This document shows, piece by piece, positions 41,761 to 49,382 of a DNA stretch of 64,000 nt (positions within the stretch are counted from its first letter, which is position 1; the number at the start of each line of letters is the position of its first letter). Both the position numbers and the translations under genes were made by a program. Under the pieces are notes generated by a model. That model did not search any database. It was not told where the DNA came from and was given only the letters and a program-made list of their open reading frames with translations. Source of the stretch: Candidatus Kaiserbacteria bacterium (lineage in GTDB: Bacteria > Patescibacteria > Paceibacteria > UBA9973 > UBA2103); assembly GCA_016182485.1 (NCBI GenBank), contig JACPGH010000002.1:30592-94591 (forward strand). Direction: 5' to 3'.

Positions 41761-42297
41761 ATGTCGCGGCTCCTAACGCACCAATTCAAACAGCTCTATA
41801 TTAATGAAGCGGATTCGGTCTTCCGCTTCTGCTACTACCGGACGTCCGATCGGGAAGTCGCGCAGGATATAGCGCAGGATACGTTTCTGCGGTTTTGGGG
41901 CGCGCTTTCCCGCGGAGGCGGGCGGATACGGAATGAGCGGGCGCTCCTCTTCGCCATCGCGCGCAATAACATAATAGACTGGTACCGCAAGAAGAAGGCT
42001 GTGTCGCTCGACGCGCTCATCGAGGAGTCGGGCGCCGAGGGAGAGCTGTTCTCAGATACGTCTCAAAAAGAGAAGATAGAGATGGACTACGAGGCGCGAA
42101 GCCTCATCGGAAAGATCCGGGAACTCGATCCGCTCTACCAACGGATCGTCTATTTGCGCTTCGTAGAAGACTTGAGACCGAGAGAGATCGCTACCATATT
42201 AGGCCTCTCGGTGAACGTCGTCTCTGTGCGCCTATTCCGTGGCCTCCGGCAGCTGCGCAGATTGGCAGGGTACGAGGAAAATGCACCCGGCCTCTAG
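41761..42297 (+). CDS. ECF-type sigma-70 family RNA polymerase sigma factor
   Basis: 178 residues with region 2 (ADSVFRFCYYRTSDREVAQD, IAQDTFLRFW, ARNNIIDWYRKKKA) and region 4 (LDPLYQRIVYLRFVEDLRPR then EIATILGLSVNVVSVRLFRG HTH). No region 1.1 or 3, so it is an extracytoplasmic-function sigma factor. No anti-sigma gene is adjacent: the convergent neighbour is pcm, and the upstream gene is the PAP2_C protein. CACTAGGGGC just before the ATG is unlike the usual -10. Confidence 0.88.
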   Translation: MSRLLTHQFKQLYINEADSVFRFCYYRTSDREVAQDIAQDTFLRFWGALSRGGGRIRNERALLFAIARNNIIDWYRKKKAVSLDALIEESGAEGELFSDTSQKEKIEMDYEARSLIGKIRELDPLYQRIVYLRFVEDLRPREIATILGLSVNVVSVRLFRGLRQLRRLAGYEENAPGL

Positions 42298-42305
42298 AAC
42301 TGCGT

Positions 42306-42920
42306 TTAGCCGACGAGCGGCACGAAAGCGAAGCCGGGATGCGTCTCGATTGACAGGCGCTCGCCGGTTTCCTTCGTGACGCTCACGATAGCGTCGCGCA
42401 CTGGGGCGACCATGCGTCCTCCGATCGTGAGCTGGGCGATGAGGGCGTTCGGGATGTCTGGGGCCGAGGCCGAAACGAGGATACGGTCGAAAGGAGCTTC
42501 GCGGGGCAGGCCGATCTTATTAGCCGCTTGCCGTATTTCAGCATGAGGAAAATGGAATGCGCGCAGATTGCGCCGTCCGTATTCGACTAGTTCGTGGACG
42601 ATCTCGACACCCAATACGCGGCCCCTCGGCCCGACAATGGTCGCGAGGAGCGCCGTAGTGTATCCGGAACCGGAGCCCACATCCAATACCCGGTCGCCTT
42701 TATGCGCGTCCAGGAGCTCGAGCATAAAGGCGACGACATAGGGCTGCGATATAGTCTGCCCGGCACCTATGGGAAGCGCCGAGTCGGAATAGGCGAGGTC
42801 GCGCAGGTGTTCCGGAATAAAAAGCTTCCTATCCACTTTCTTGAACGCGGAAATGACGGCCGGGGTCTGTAGAACTCCGATGTGGCGCAAATATTCAACG
42901 AGAGCTTTATTCGTTTTCAT
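42306..42920 (-). CDS. pcm: Protein-L-isoaspartate O-methyltransferase
   Basis: Repairs isoaspartyl residues in aged proteins using AdoMet. 204 residues. AdoMet motif I VLDVGSGSGYTTALLA, the family's pre-motif IGAGQTISQPYVVAFM, and post-motif LGVEIVHELVEYGRRNL. DRILVSASAPDIP replaces the more common DxIxVTAAAPxIP. The start is MKTNKALVEY at 42918-42920, overlapping the mltG stop by 4 nt (ATGA). Confidence 0.9.
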   Translation of the reverse strand: MKTNKALVEYLRHIGVLQTPAVISAFKKVDRKLFIPEHLRDLAYSDSALPIGAGQTISQPYVVAFMLELLDAHKGDRVLDVGSGSGYTTALLATIVGPRGRVLGVEIVHELVEYGRRNLRAFHFPHAEIRQAANKIGLPREAPFDRILVSASAPDIPNALIAQLTIGGRMVAPVRDAIVSVTKETGERLSIETHPGFAFVPLVG

Positions 42921-43933
42921 TTCCCGCGGCCGAAGTATTGCTTCAGGAGCGCGACGTGGCCCGCATACGTTTCCGAACAATGGAAGCGCCCGGAATCGTC
43001 ATGGAAGTAGAAGATGCACGAAGTCTCCTTCGGATTGAGCGCGGCGAGAATGGCGGCCACCGAAGGGCTCGCGATAGGGGTGGGAGGCAAGCCCGGATTT
43101 AGATACGTATTGTAGGGGGATTTACGGAATTGATCTCCCGGCGCGACTGCCGGCCACCAGCTCCTCGTCGTTGCCTTGGTCGCCTTCACGTATTGCAGAG
43201 TAGCGTCGATCTGGAGATTCATGTTGATGAACAGCCGGTTCCAGATGATGCCCGATATGAGCCGCATGTCGCCATCGCCGCCCGCTTCGCGCTGAATAAG
43301 CGAGGCCACGGTGAGCGCCTGCTCGAGCGGCACCATGCTCGCCGTCGTCGTACCATACCGGGAGAGCACTTTCTCCGTAAAGCGGGCGTTGATCAGAGCT
43401 TGGGCGGTCGCCGGCGTTGAGTCTACGGGCATGGAGTACGCCCCTGCCGCGAAGGAGCCTTCCGCCAATGGGAGCCCGGCGCCAGGCAGAGCTGTCAGGA
43501 ATGCCTTCTTCTCTTCGGAATCCCATTTCAGCGCCTTTCCAAACGCGTTCGCCACCTGCTCTTTGCGCATACCGGGCCTAATTAGAACGAGGCGCTCTCC
43601 GGTACCCGCGCTGGCGAGCATTTCGTACCACGGCGTCGCCGAGATATAGACAGCGAGCCATGCGAGGGCTGCACTCGCGAAGTCTCCGGCACTCGCGACC
43701 GCTGCCGAGAGAGGGGAAGCACTGCTTTCTAGAAATTCGTTCACCTCGGTGTTTTCGACTATCTTCTTCTCCTTCGGATTAACCGTGACGGGGAACTCGT
43801 CAAATGGCACAGATGATTTTTGCTCGCTTTCAAGTGTAAACGCGAATAAAGCGGGAATAGAAATGATGACGGCACTTATAAGCACCACGGCTCCTCCCGC
43901 GATGAGGAGCTGTTTTATGAATCTGTCGGACAT
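42917..43933 (-). CDS. mltG: Endolytic murein transglycosylase MltG
   Basis: Cuts nascent glycan strands and sets their length. 338 residues: N-terminal transmembrane helix (about 8-31), LysM-like middle, YceG catalytic domain with VASLIQREAGGDGDMRLISG (the glutamate in QREA is catalytic), SPYNTYLNPGLPPTPIASPS and FYFHDDSGRFHCSETYAGH at the end. Start: ATG exactly 7 nt after TACAAT (leaderless). Coupled to pcm. Confidence 0.92.
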   Translation of the reverse strand: MSDRFIKQLLIAGGAVVLISAVIISIPALFAFTLESEQKSSVPFDEFPVTVNPKEKKIVENTEVNEFLESSASPLSAAVASAGDFASAALAWLAVYISATPWYEMLASAGTGERLVLIRPGMRKEQVANAFGKALKWDSEEKKAFLTALPGAGLPLAEGSFAAGAYSMPVDSTPATAQALINARFTEKVLSRYGTTTASMVPLEQALTVASLIQREAGGDGDMRLISGIIWNRLFINMNLQIDATLQYVKATKATTRSWWPAVAPGDQFRKSPYNTYLNPGLPPTPIASPSVAAILAALNPKETSCIFYFHDDSGRFHCSETYAGHVALLKQYFGRGK

Positions 43934-43948
43934 AAAAAATATTGTACA

Positions 43949-44302
43949 TCACGGCTGGGCAAGATAGGTAATGCGCGAGACGACGACGTGCTCGCGTTCG
44001 AGCCGGCCGACGACGGAGACGCGGCCGGCGGTCCAGTTCGAAAAATCGTGCGGCGGCAATTCTACGAAGGTCAGCGCTTTCGCATTAAGCCCGCCGCGCG
44101 CATCAGTATAGAAGATGTAGGGCACAGGCCCGACGTTGTTCGGATAAAAAACAAGCGTGCCCGTTTCTTCAAATATCGGCAGAACGATTTCCTCCGACTT
44201 TTCCTCAGGAAAAGCTAACCGTTCCCGCCGCTCTTCAAAGAATATGAAGAGCGCATACATAACTACGAAAACGATGATAATTCCCCCGATCGCCCGCACC
44301 AT
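43949..44302 (-). CDS. Membrane-anchored small protein, unknown
   Basis: 117 residues: one N-terminal helix (IIIVFVVMYALFIFFEE), then a soluble beta-rich part (GTLVFYPNNVGPVPYIFYTD, WTAGRVSVVGRLEREHVVV) that may be an OB-like fold. No family recognised. Starts 7 nt after TATCTT. Same strand and between sortase and mltG, so perhaps linked to envelope work. Confidence 0.6.
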   Translation of the reverse strand: MVRAIGGIIIVFVVMYALFIFFEERRERLAFPEEKSEEIVLPIFEETGTLVFYPNNVGPVPYIFYTDARGGLNAKALTFVELPPHDFSNWTAGRVSVVGRLEREHVVVSRITYLAQP

Positions 44303-44333
44303 CGGGAGGAAGATACCTTACGAGATATTAACT

Positions 44334-44963
44334 TTAGCTGACGAGTTCGGTCATAACGACGAGGCGTTCGTCGTACGTGAACCCTATCGAGTCGTCGCGG
44401 ATACCTTTGCCTGCGCAGGTGATGAGGGAGATGCGCGGCGCGTCGTCACTCGTCTCTCCGAGGACTGATTGCGGCACCGCCTGATAGGGATACGTTTGCT
44501 TGCTGACCACCCGGAACGTCCGCTTCTCGCCGTCTTTGGTCGTTGCGATTACCAAGTCGCCGATCTGGATGTCGCTCAGATGCTTAAAGACTCCAGGCAG
44601 GCCGAGCCCGTTGTCGTAGTGGCCGTACATTACCGCCGTGCCCGGCTCTCCCGGCACCGTCCCGTATTTGAACCAGCCGGCGTCCGCGAAGCCCGCCGGA
44701 GCCTGCATGCGGTTCCCGGCCACGAGACCCAAGTGCTGGACGGCCGCGTCGATATTCAACGAGGGGATCGCCAGGCGTGCGGGATATTCGCCGGGCAGGG
44801 GAGCGGGTATAGAAGAAGGGGTAGTCGTTGGCGGGACTATCACTTCCGCCTCCGGGCTATACGCCACCGTTCTTAAGATGGTTGAAACAAATACGAGCGC
44901 TCCAACGAGCATTCCGCCGACTGCCAGCCAAACAGGCGATCTATGTCGCATTATGCCAACCAT
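44334..44963 (-). CDS. Sortase, class F/E-like
   Basis: Cysteine transpeptidase that anchors surface proteins. 209 residues with an N-terminal helix (about 11-33), proline-rich linker and sortase barrel. The triad is visible: His115 (YGHYDN), Cys183 (ISLITCAG) and Arg200 (YDERLVV). PARLAIPSLNIDAAVQ is the usual opening strand. It is 21 nt behind a 71-residue protein with a PPATG motif, which is the obvious candidate substrate. Confidence 0.9.
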   Translation of the reverse strand: MVGIMRHRSPVWLAVGGMLVGALVFVSTILRTVAYSPEAEVIVPPTTTPSSIPAPLPGEYPARLAIPSLNIDAAVQHLGLVAGNRMQAPAGFADAGWFKYGTVPGEPGTAVMYGHYDNGLGLPGVFKHLSDIQIGDLVIATTKDGEKRTFRVVSKQTYPYQAVPQSVLGETSDDAPRISLITCAGKGIRDDSIGFTYDERLVVMTELVS

Positions 44964-44984
44964 ACACCCACTAGACGGTGGCGG

Positions 44985-45200
44985 CTATTTGCTTTTGGCG
45001 AGGGCGCGGCGCATGTAGACTGCGCTCCCCGCGAAGAGGGCGATAGACCCGGCGAGGAGCAAGAGATTGAGGTCAGCTGCCGCACCGGCTCCCGTAGCAG
45101 GAGGCGTCGTTGTCGCCTGCGCATGCGCCAGAGAAGCTCCGTATAGCGCGAGCGGCAGCGACGAAAGTCCGACCGTTCCGATCCGAATAATATTCCTCAT
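44985..45200 (-). CDS. Very small sortase-substrate-like protein
   Basis: 71 residues: signal peptide (ending AHAQ), a TTTPPATG sequence, then a membrane helix (LNLLLLAGSIALFAGSAVYM) and a basic tail (RRALAKSK). This is the layout of a cell-wall sorting signal, with PPATG in place of LPxTG, but the mature chain between signal and sorting motif is only about 10 residues. Directly upstream of the sortase gene on the same strand. Start: ATG at 45198-45200. Alternatively it is a membrane peptide that only resembles a substrate. Confidence 0.65.
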   Translation of the reverse strand: MRNIIRIGTVGLSSLPLALYGASLAHAQATTTPPATGAGAAADLNLLLLAGSIALFAGSAVYMRRALAKSK

Positions 45201-45273
45201 GGAAGTTGAATTACTGAATAAAATGCGCATTCAGCGCATGGCCATAATTTCAGAATATCCGTGAAGTCTGAGT

Positions 45274-45305
45274 GAAAAGAAGCGCCGCGGCCAATGGCCG
45301 CGGCG
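45274..45305 (-). terminator. Intrinsic terminator
   Basis: CGCCGCGGCCA / TGGCCGCGGCG hairpin with a T-run on the minus strand (plus-strand GAAAAGA), after the cysteine-rich small gene. Confidence 0.75.
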
Positions 45306-45328
45306 TGAACTCCTGCTCCCTTCTGCGG

Positions 45329-45544
45329 TCACCACGCGTCCGCGCTGGCGCACGCGTCCGAACAGTAGATCGCTACTTGGGTGGGCGGAATGGGGTTGCC
45401 GCACGCCTGTCTCGCGCATTTGCGTCCCTGCGGATGGCCGTGGGGCAGCCACCCCTTGTTGCCACAGGTGACGCATCCCAGGCCGCCGCACTTCCCGCAC
45501 TGCGCCGCATCAGGCGGGTACATCTTGTCCCTCGGTATGTCCAC
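45329..45544 (-). CDS. Cysteine-rich double zinc-ribbon-like protein
   Basis: 71 residues with eight cysteines in the first set CGKCGGLGCVTCGNKGW (a DnaJ-like CxxC.GxGxCxxC repeat) and the second set CARQACG...YCSDACASADAW (like YCSD-type zinc ribbons). Two zinc sites are likely; the role may be protein or nucleic-acid binding. GTG start at 45542-45544 with AGGAGG 5 nt upstream, own promoter and terminator. No family name can be given with confidence. Confidence 0.7.
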   Translation of the reverse strand: MDIPRDKMYPPDAAQCGKCGGLGCVTCGNKGWLPHGHPQGRKCARQACGNPIPPTQVAIYCSDACASADAW

Positions 45545-45573
45545 TCGCGCCTCCTTGGCGATTGTCTAATTCA

Positions 45574-45602
45574 CATTTAACCTATAACGCGCCGAAAGTC
45601 AA
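45574..45602 (-). promoter_or_regulatory. Sigma-70 promoter for cysteine-rich gene
   Basis: TTGACT (45597-45602), 17-bp spacer, TAAATG (45574-45579) on the minus strand, about 30 nt before the GTG start. Confidence 0.55.
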
Positions 45603-45630
45603 TGTCCTGAATTCATGCCACTATAAAACA

Positions 45631-45988
45631 AAAAAACCACCTACACAGGGTAAGTGGTTTGCATTCCGCGCGAGGCGGAGAAAGAACGGTTGGGGAGCGG
45701 GGCGGCCCGACTAGGCGGGCCGCCCCCGACCTCCGGAGGAAGTTGAGCGCGCTAAGGCGCTTGCCCCGTTGTCATGCGGGGCTTGGGCGGTTACTCTCTC
45801 GGCCGTACGGCGGCGATCGTTGATCACCATACGTCGTATCAACGCCGTACGGCAACTGCCTAGCCCGGCGGACTCTCCATGGAGGTTTAATCCTTCACAT
45901 GCGAGTACGCAAAGTTCGGGTGCGCCCGGCACGCGACATGTCTGGTCGCTTGGCCGCACTCGGGGTGGTTTGCCACCCTTATGATCTG
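45631..45988 (-). ncRNA. Candidate structured non-coding RNA, about 355 nt
   Basis: Unassigned transcript with strong signals and no convincing protein. A consensus promoter (45994-46022) points into it, and an intrinsic terminator (AAACCAC..GTGGTTT plus T7 on the minus strand, 45625-45660) ends it. The RNA folds into many stable stems: GGGTGG/CCACCC close to the 5' end; CGAGT/ACTCG enclosing GCGAC/GTCGC; an 11-bp GCCGTACGGCG/CGCCGTACGGC with TTGAT/ATCAA inside; GCCCCG/CGGGGC; and an 11-bp GGGGCGGCCCG/CGGGCCGCCCC. Size would suit RNase P RNA or tmRNA, but I do not find their conserved cores (GAGGAAAGTCC; a T arm with CCA end). Family therefore unknown. Confidence 0.6.
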
Positions 45989-45993
45989 TGGCG

Positions 45994-46022
45994 ATATTAT
46001 AAGATACCTCTTGGGCTGTCAA
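45994..46022 (-). promoter_or_regulatory. Strong sigma-70 promoter for the ncRNA
   Basis: TTGACA (46017-46022); -10 candidates TATAAT (45996-46001, 15-bp spacer) and TAATAT (45994-45999, 17-bp spacer) overlap. It lies 19 nt after the end of the GerMN gene on the same strand. Confidence 0.8.
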
Positions 46023-46040
46023 GGAAATGTCCACAACCGT

Positions 46041-46538
46041 CTAGGGTTGGAACAGTTCCTCGGGAAGGAAGCGGACGGACTGGACAGCGGGGAATTGTCT
46101 GGCTGTGGCTTCTATCTGGTGCCAAAGGATCGCGACGCGGCAGGAACCGCCGCCGGTTTTGTTTTGCGGATCGTCAAACGTGAGAGTCGCGACGCCGTCG
46201 GCTATAGCGGCGCTCTTGAGCGCGACGCCGGCGAGCGGAAACTCGGATGTTATTCCGCGCGCTTTTTCTGCGGGAGAGAGCTCGCCCCGTAGGAGAAGCC
46301 GGATTGTGTCCGCTAGCGGCGTCGCTGTCTTCGGCATGACGCGCCCCACGGCAACGAGTCCGTTCTTGGAGCATTGCGCGCCGCCCGGTCCTTGGTCGAG
46401 CGCGGGATTGTAATAATAGAGCTTGACGGAGATTCCTTCTGCGCTCGGAACAGGCTCTTCCGGATTTTTCGGCCACAGGAGCCAGCCGAGAAGCACGAGA
46501 AGAAGTATTCCCGCGATAACAAGCATCGTTTTTTGCAT
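46041..46538 (-). CDS. Membrane-anchored GerMN-domain protein
   Basis: 165 residues: N-terminal helix (TMLVIAGILLLVLLGWLLW), then a GerMN domain (VKLYYYNPALDQ, RVMPKTATPLADTIRLLLRG, LTFDDPQNKTGGGSCRVAIL, IEATARQFPAVQSVRFL). GerMN domains occur in germination and envelope proteins and probably bind ligands; no enzyme activity is expected. The start is the ATG at 46536-46538, 6 nt after TACACT (leaderless). Confidence 0.8.
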   Translation of the reverse strand: MQKTMLVIAGILLLVLLGWLLWPKNPEEPVPSAEGISVKLYYYNPALDQGPGGAQCSKNGLVAVGRVMPKTATPLADTIRLLLRGELSPAEKARGITSEFPLAGVALKSAAIADGVATLTFDDPQNKTGGGSCRVAILWHQIEATARQFPAVQSVRFLPEELFQP

Positions 46539-46583
46539 AGGTGTAGTGTAACTCTCTCTGCATGCGGGGAGTACTATATGAAT

Positions 46584-46892
46584 ATGAACAAAGACATAAT
46601 CGGATACGCTGCGCTCCACGGGGGCGCTGTCGCTTTGTATATTTCGGGCATCGCTTTCTTTATAAACAATGCGGACCGATGGTTTGGAAGGCTGGAGGAT
46701 ACTCCGGCGGCGCCGGTACTCATGCTTACTCTTTTCGTACTTTCTGCCGCCATCACCGGCTCGCTAGTCCTCGGCCGGCCTCTGATCTGGTTCCTAGATG
46801 GCAAGAGGAGGGAAGCTGTCGCGCTTTTCATCTCGACGCTCGCCGTTCTGCTTTTATTCGGCGCGGGGCTCGCAGCGCTCGTTCTCAGATGA
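46584..46892 (+). CDS. Three-helix membrane protein, unknown
   Basis: 102 residues, three hydrophobic helices (LHGGAVALYISGIAFFI, VLMLTLFVLSAAITGSLVL, LFISTLAVLLLFGAGLAALV). No motif. Two ATGs are adjacent; the second (46584) is preferred because it lies 6 nt after TACTAT, the spacing seen across this genome, while the first (46578) touches the hexamer. Divergent from the GerMN gene. Confidence 0.65.
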   Translation: MNKDIIGYAALHGGAVALYISGIAFFINNADRWFGRLEDTPAAPVLMLTLFVLSAAITGSLVLGRPLIWFLDGKRREAVALFISTLAVLLLFGAGLAALVLR

Positions 46893-46895
46893 AAT

Positions 46896-46936
46896 TAAAA
46901 GGCCGCCCGAGAGGCCGGGCGGCCTCTCGGGCGGCC
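46896..46936 (-). terminator. Intrinsic terminator with 16-bp arms
   Basis: GGCCGCCCGAGAGGCC / GGCCTCTCGGGCGGCC around GGGC, with a T-run on the minus strand. It overlaps the stop of the 99-residue gene. The CCGCCCGAGAGG arm is shared with terminators at 55034, 61247 and 61736. Confidence 0.85.
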
Positions 46937-47235
46937 TAGTTCAAGGAGGCCATGTACCGCAATCGCTCGGCGGTTGCATCGGCCGCCTTGGAAGCAGCCT
47001 CGTCCTTCACGACGATGACCAGCCGGCCGCGCGCTTCCTGGATCTGTTCATAGACCCGGAGCGCGTCCTCGATGACCTCTCCAGCTGGCCGACCCGTGAG
47101 TCGGCAGAGCTTCTCGGTCCGGTTCTCGATCCGGTTCCGCCGCCGCTTTTCTTCTCGCCGCTGGAGGTGTGCCTCGATCAAAAAAATTGCCCCTGTAGCG
47201 GCTGCGATGCAGGCTGTAGACAGGACCCAACTCAT
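46936..47235 (-). CDS. Single-pass membrane protein with coiled tail
   Basis: Not recognised. 99 residues: N-terminal helix (WVLSTACIAAATGAIFLIEA), then a very basic stretch (REEKRRRNRIENR) and an amphipathic C-terminal part (AGEVIEDALRVYEQIQEARG). The basic side should face the cytoplasm. Start MSWVLS at 47233-47235, with GGAAGGAGA 4 nt upstream, own promoter and terminator. A longer upstream reading contains the promoter and is rejected. Confidence 0.6.
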   Translation of the reverse strand: MSWVLSTACIAAATGAIFLIEAHLQRREEKRRRNRIENRTEKLCRLTGRPAGEVIEDALRVYEQIQEARGRLVIVVKDEAASKAADATAERLRYMASLN

Positions 47236-47275
47236 GTTGTCTCCTTCCTGGTCGCGATTCGTGCAGTCTATGTTT

Positions 47276-47304
47276 AAGGTAGCTTCTATACAGAAAGCGG
47301 TCAA
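47276..47304 (-). promoter_or_regulatory. Sigma-70 promoter
   Basis: TTGACC (47299-47304), 17-bp spacer, TACCTT (47276-47281) on the minus strand, about 40 nt before the Shine-Dalgarno start at 47235. Confidence 0.6.
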
Positions 47305-47365
47305 ATCATTACCGGCGACTGGCACATTCACCTTTTTTTAAGGGGAAGGGGAGTACGGTCAGGGC

Positions 47366-48208
47366 ATGTCTATCGTGCAAAGGGGACAGGTACGAGGGCT
47401 TATGATAGGGGCGCTCGTCGGCGTCGTACTCGGAGCCGGCGTGCCGCTCCTCTTGAGCCCTATAGCCGCGGCCCAGACTGTCCCCACGGGCGCATTACAG
47501 GCGGCTGATGCCGAGTTTGTTTCTATGGTGGAAACTGCCTCGAGCGCGGTGGTGAGTATTACCATCTCGGCACCTTCTGAGCCAAGATCGGCGAATCCTT
47601 TCTGTGACGACCCGATCTTTCGGCAGTTTTTCGGCGATGAATGCCTTGCGCCCGGTACCGGTTTCCCTACGGTAGAGACGGTCGGCGCGGGAACCGGATT
47701 TTTCGTCTCTTCTGATGGCGTCATCTTAACTAACTATCATTTAGTGAATGTGCCTGGCGCGACATACACGGTGATGCTGAACGATGGCCGGCAATTCACG
47801 GCCGAGGTTCTGCGCACTGATCCGGCGCAGGATGTGGCCGTGCTAAATATCGAGGCAAGCGGCGTGCCGTTCCTCGCCCTCGGCGATTCCGATTCGATCC
47901 AGATCGGGCAAATGGCCGTCGCGATCGGGAACGCCTTCGGCCAGTTCTCGAATACGGTCTCGCGAGGCATCGTATCCGGCATCGGGCGCTCGGTGGTGGC
48001 GAGCGCCCGGGGCGGCGGGGCTGAAGAACTCTCGGAGGTTATCCAAACCGATGCGGCGATCAATCCGGGCAATTCGGGCGGCCCGCTCATCAACAGCGCG
48101 GGGCAGGTCATCGGCATCAATACGGCGACGATAATCGGGGCGCAGAGTATCGGCTTCGCTATTCCTATCAACGCCGCGAAGACGGACATCGATCTCTTTT
48201 TAGATTGA
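47366..48208 (+). CDS. HtrA/DegP-type serine protease without PDZ
   Basis: 280 residues: N-terminal signal/anchor (about 11-36), then a trypsin-like domain with complete triad His125 (TNYHLV), Asp156 (AQDVAVL) and Ser237 (NPGNSGGP). No PDZ domain follows, which is shorter than typical DegP/DegS. Two cysteines (80, 93) flank a loop before the domain. Acts outside the membrane, probably in protein quality control. Start: ATG 6 nt after TACGGT. Contrast with the inactive-looking relative at 3895. Confidence 0.88.
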   Translation: MSIVQRGQVRGLMIGALVGVVLGAGVPLLLSPIAAAQTVPTGALQAADAEFVSMVETASSAVVSITISAPSEPRSANPFCDDPIFRQFFGDECLAPGTGFPTVETVGAGTGFFVSSDGVILTNYHLVNVPGATYTVMLNDGRQFTAEVLRTDPAQDVAVLNIEASGVPFLALGDSDSIQIGQMAVAIGNAFGQFSNTVSRGIVSGIGRSVVASARGGGAEELSEVIQTDAAINPGNSGGPLINSAGQVIGINTATIIGAQSIGFAIPINAAKTDIDLFLD

Positions 48209-48239
48209 GCAGAATAGAGTGCGGCCCTCGCAATGTGAA

Positions 48240-48265
48240 GGGCTCCGCGATTGGTCGCGGAGCCC
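48240..48265 (-). terminator. GC hairpin after AAA+ activator gene
   Basis: GGGCTCCGCGA / TCGCGGAGCCC around TTGG, 21 nt behind the activator stop. No T-run on either side, so termination is less certain. Confidence 0.5.
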
Positions 48266-48285
48266 TGGCCCGTCTCTCGGGCGAA

Positions 48286-49269
48286 CTATCTTCCCGTGCT
48301 GTCATACATGCGGATCTTATTTTCCACAGTTTTCCGGCAGAAGCCGGAAATTCTCGCCGCCGCCGCTACGTTCCCGCGGACCCTATCGACGAGCGCCATT
48401 ATGTACTTCTTTTCCATCTCCTTGAAGGTGGGAAAGGAATTCTCGCTCTCGCCGAAGGCAGTCGTATCGATGCTGCTGTCCCGGCCCGAAAAGCAGATAT
48501 GCTCGGCGCTGATCTGCTCCTCCTTCCCGGCCATGAACACGGCCCGCGAGACCGTGTTCTTGAGCTCGCGGACGTTGCCCGGCCAGGTGTGGGCGGACAG
48601 CAGGGACAAAGCTCCATCCGAAAACCCCTTTGGCGAGGCATTCTCCTGCCAGAGGAAGTGCAATGCCAGAGGGACGGCGTCTGCCTTGCGTTCCCGCAGG
48701 GGCGGGAGCGTGAAGGTAACGACGTCCAGCCGATAGTAGAGATCCTCCCGGAACTCGCGCCGGTGCACCAGCGACTCCAGGTCGGCGTTGGTAGCGGCGA
48801 TGATCCGGGTGTTGACGGGAATCTCCTGCGCACCGCCGACGGAACGGAAGCTCTTTTTGTCGAGCAGTCGAAGGAACTTCGCCTGCATGTGAAGCGACAT
48901 GTTCGCAATCTCGTTCAGGAAGAGCGTACCTCCCTCGGCTTGCCGGACCAGACCCAGCCTATCCCTAACCGCGCCCGTGAAGGCACCCTTCACGTTACCG
49001 AAGAGCTCCGACTCCGCTAGCTCTTCAGGCAGTCCCCCGCAGTCCACTAGTACGAACGGTCGCCGTTCTCCCGAATGGGCGTGAATCAGCTCGGCTAGGT
49101 GATCCTTGCCGGTTCCCGTCTCTCCACGGAGGAGGACGGAGTGTCCGGACACGGCGGCCCTTTCTGCGAACTCCCGCATCACAGCCGCCTCTTTGCTGAC
49201 GCCCACCAGAGCGGCAGCGGGCTGTAAGGTGGCAAACGCCTGCTTCAGCTCGTTTAGGACCAGGCTCAT
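48286..49269 (-). CDS. Sigma-54-type AAA+ transcription activator, no sensor domain
   Basis: 327 residues: AAA+ domain with Walker A GETGTGKD, the sigma-54-contacting GAFTGA loop (NVKGAFTGAVRD), Walker B GGTLFLNEI, R-finger region REDLYYRLDVV, sensor II GNVREL, and a Fis-type HTH at the C-terminus (GNVAAAARISGFCRKTVENK). No receiver, PAS or GAF domain, as in PspF. Oddity: the Walker B aspartate is asparagine (FLNEI for FLDEI). Shine-Dalgarno GGGGGC before the ATG. Sigma-54 is not in this window, and it is uncommon in CPR. Confidence 0.83.
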   Translation of the reverse strand: MSLVLNELKQAFATLQPAAALVGVSKEAAVMREFAERAAVSGHSVLLRGETGTGKDHLAELIHAHSGERRPFVLVDCGGLPEELAESELFGNVKGAFTGAVRDRLGLVRQAEGGTLFLNEIANMSLHMQAKFLRLLDKKSFRSVGGAQEIPVNTRIIAATNADLESLVHRREFREDLYYRLDVVTFTLPPLRERKADAVPLALHFLWQENASPKGFSDGALSLLSAHTWPGNVRELKNTVSRAVFMAGKEEQISAEHICFSGRDSSIDTTAFGESENSFPTFKEMEKKYIMALVDRVRGNVAAAARISGFCRKTVENKIRMYDSTGR

Positions 49270-49382
49270 GATCCGCCCCCTTTCGGAATGGTGTCAATGT
49301 ATAGATCTGTCTCGGCTCAGATTACGTCAAATTATCTTAAAAGCAACCTCCCGCTCGCCTCGACGAGGCACAGAGTAGCCGC

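Noticed and set aside
45631..45988. Calling the structured RNA tmRNA or RNase P RNA
   Set aside because: Length fits, but no T arm with CCA end or tag frame (tmRNA) and no GAGGAAAGTCC-type core (RNase P) could be found by eye, so no name is given.
45711..46034. 107-codon minus-strand frame inside the ncRNA region
   Set aside because: Begins upstream of the promoter's transcription start, has no ribosome-binding site and is a low-complexity by-product of GC-rich stems.
49325..49330. Consensus promoter for the AAA+ activator
   Set aside because: TTGACG is present but no -10 at 16-18 bp; the spacing to TATACA is about 21 bp.
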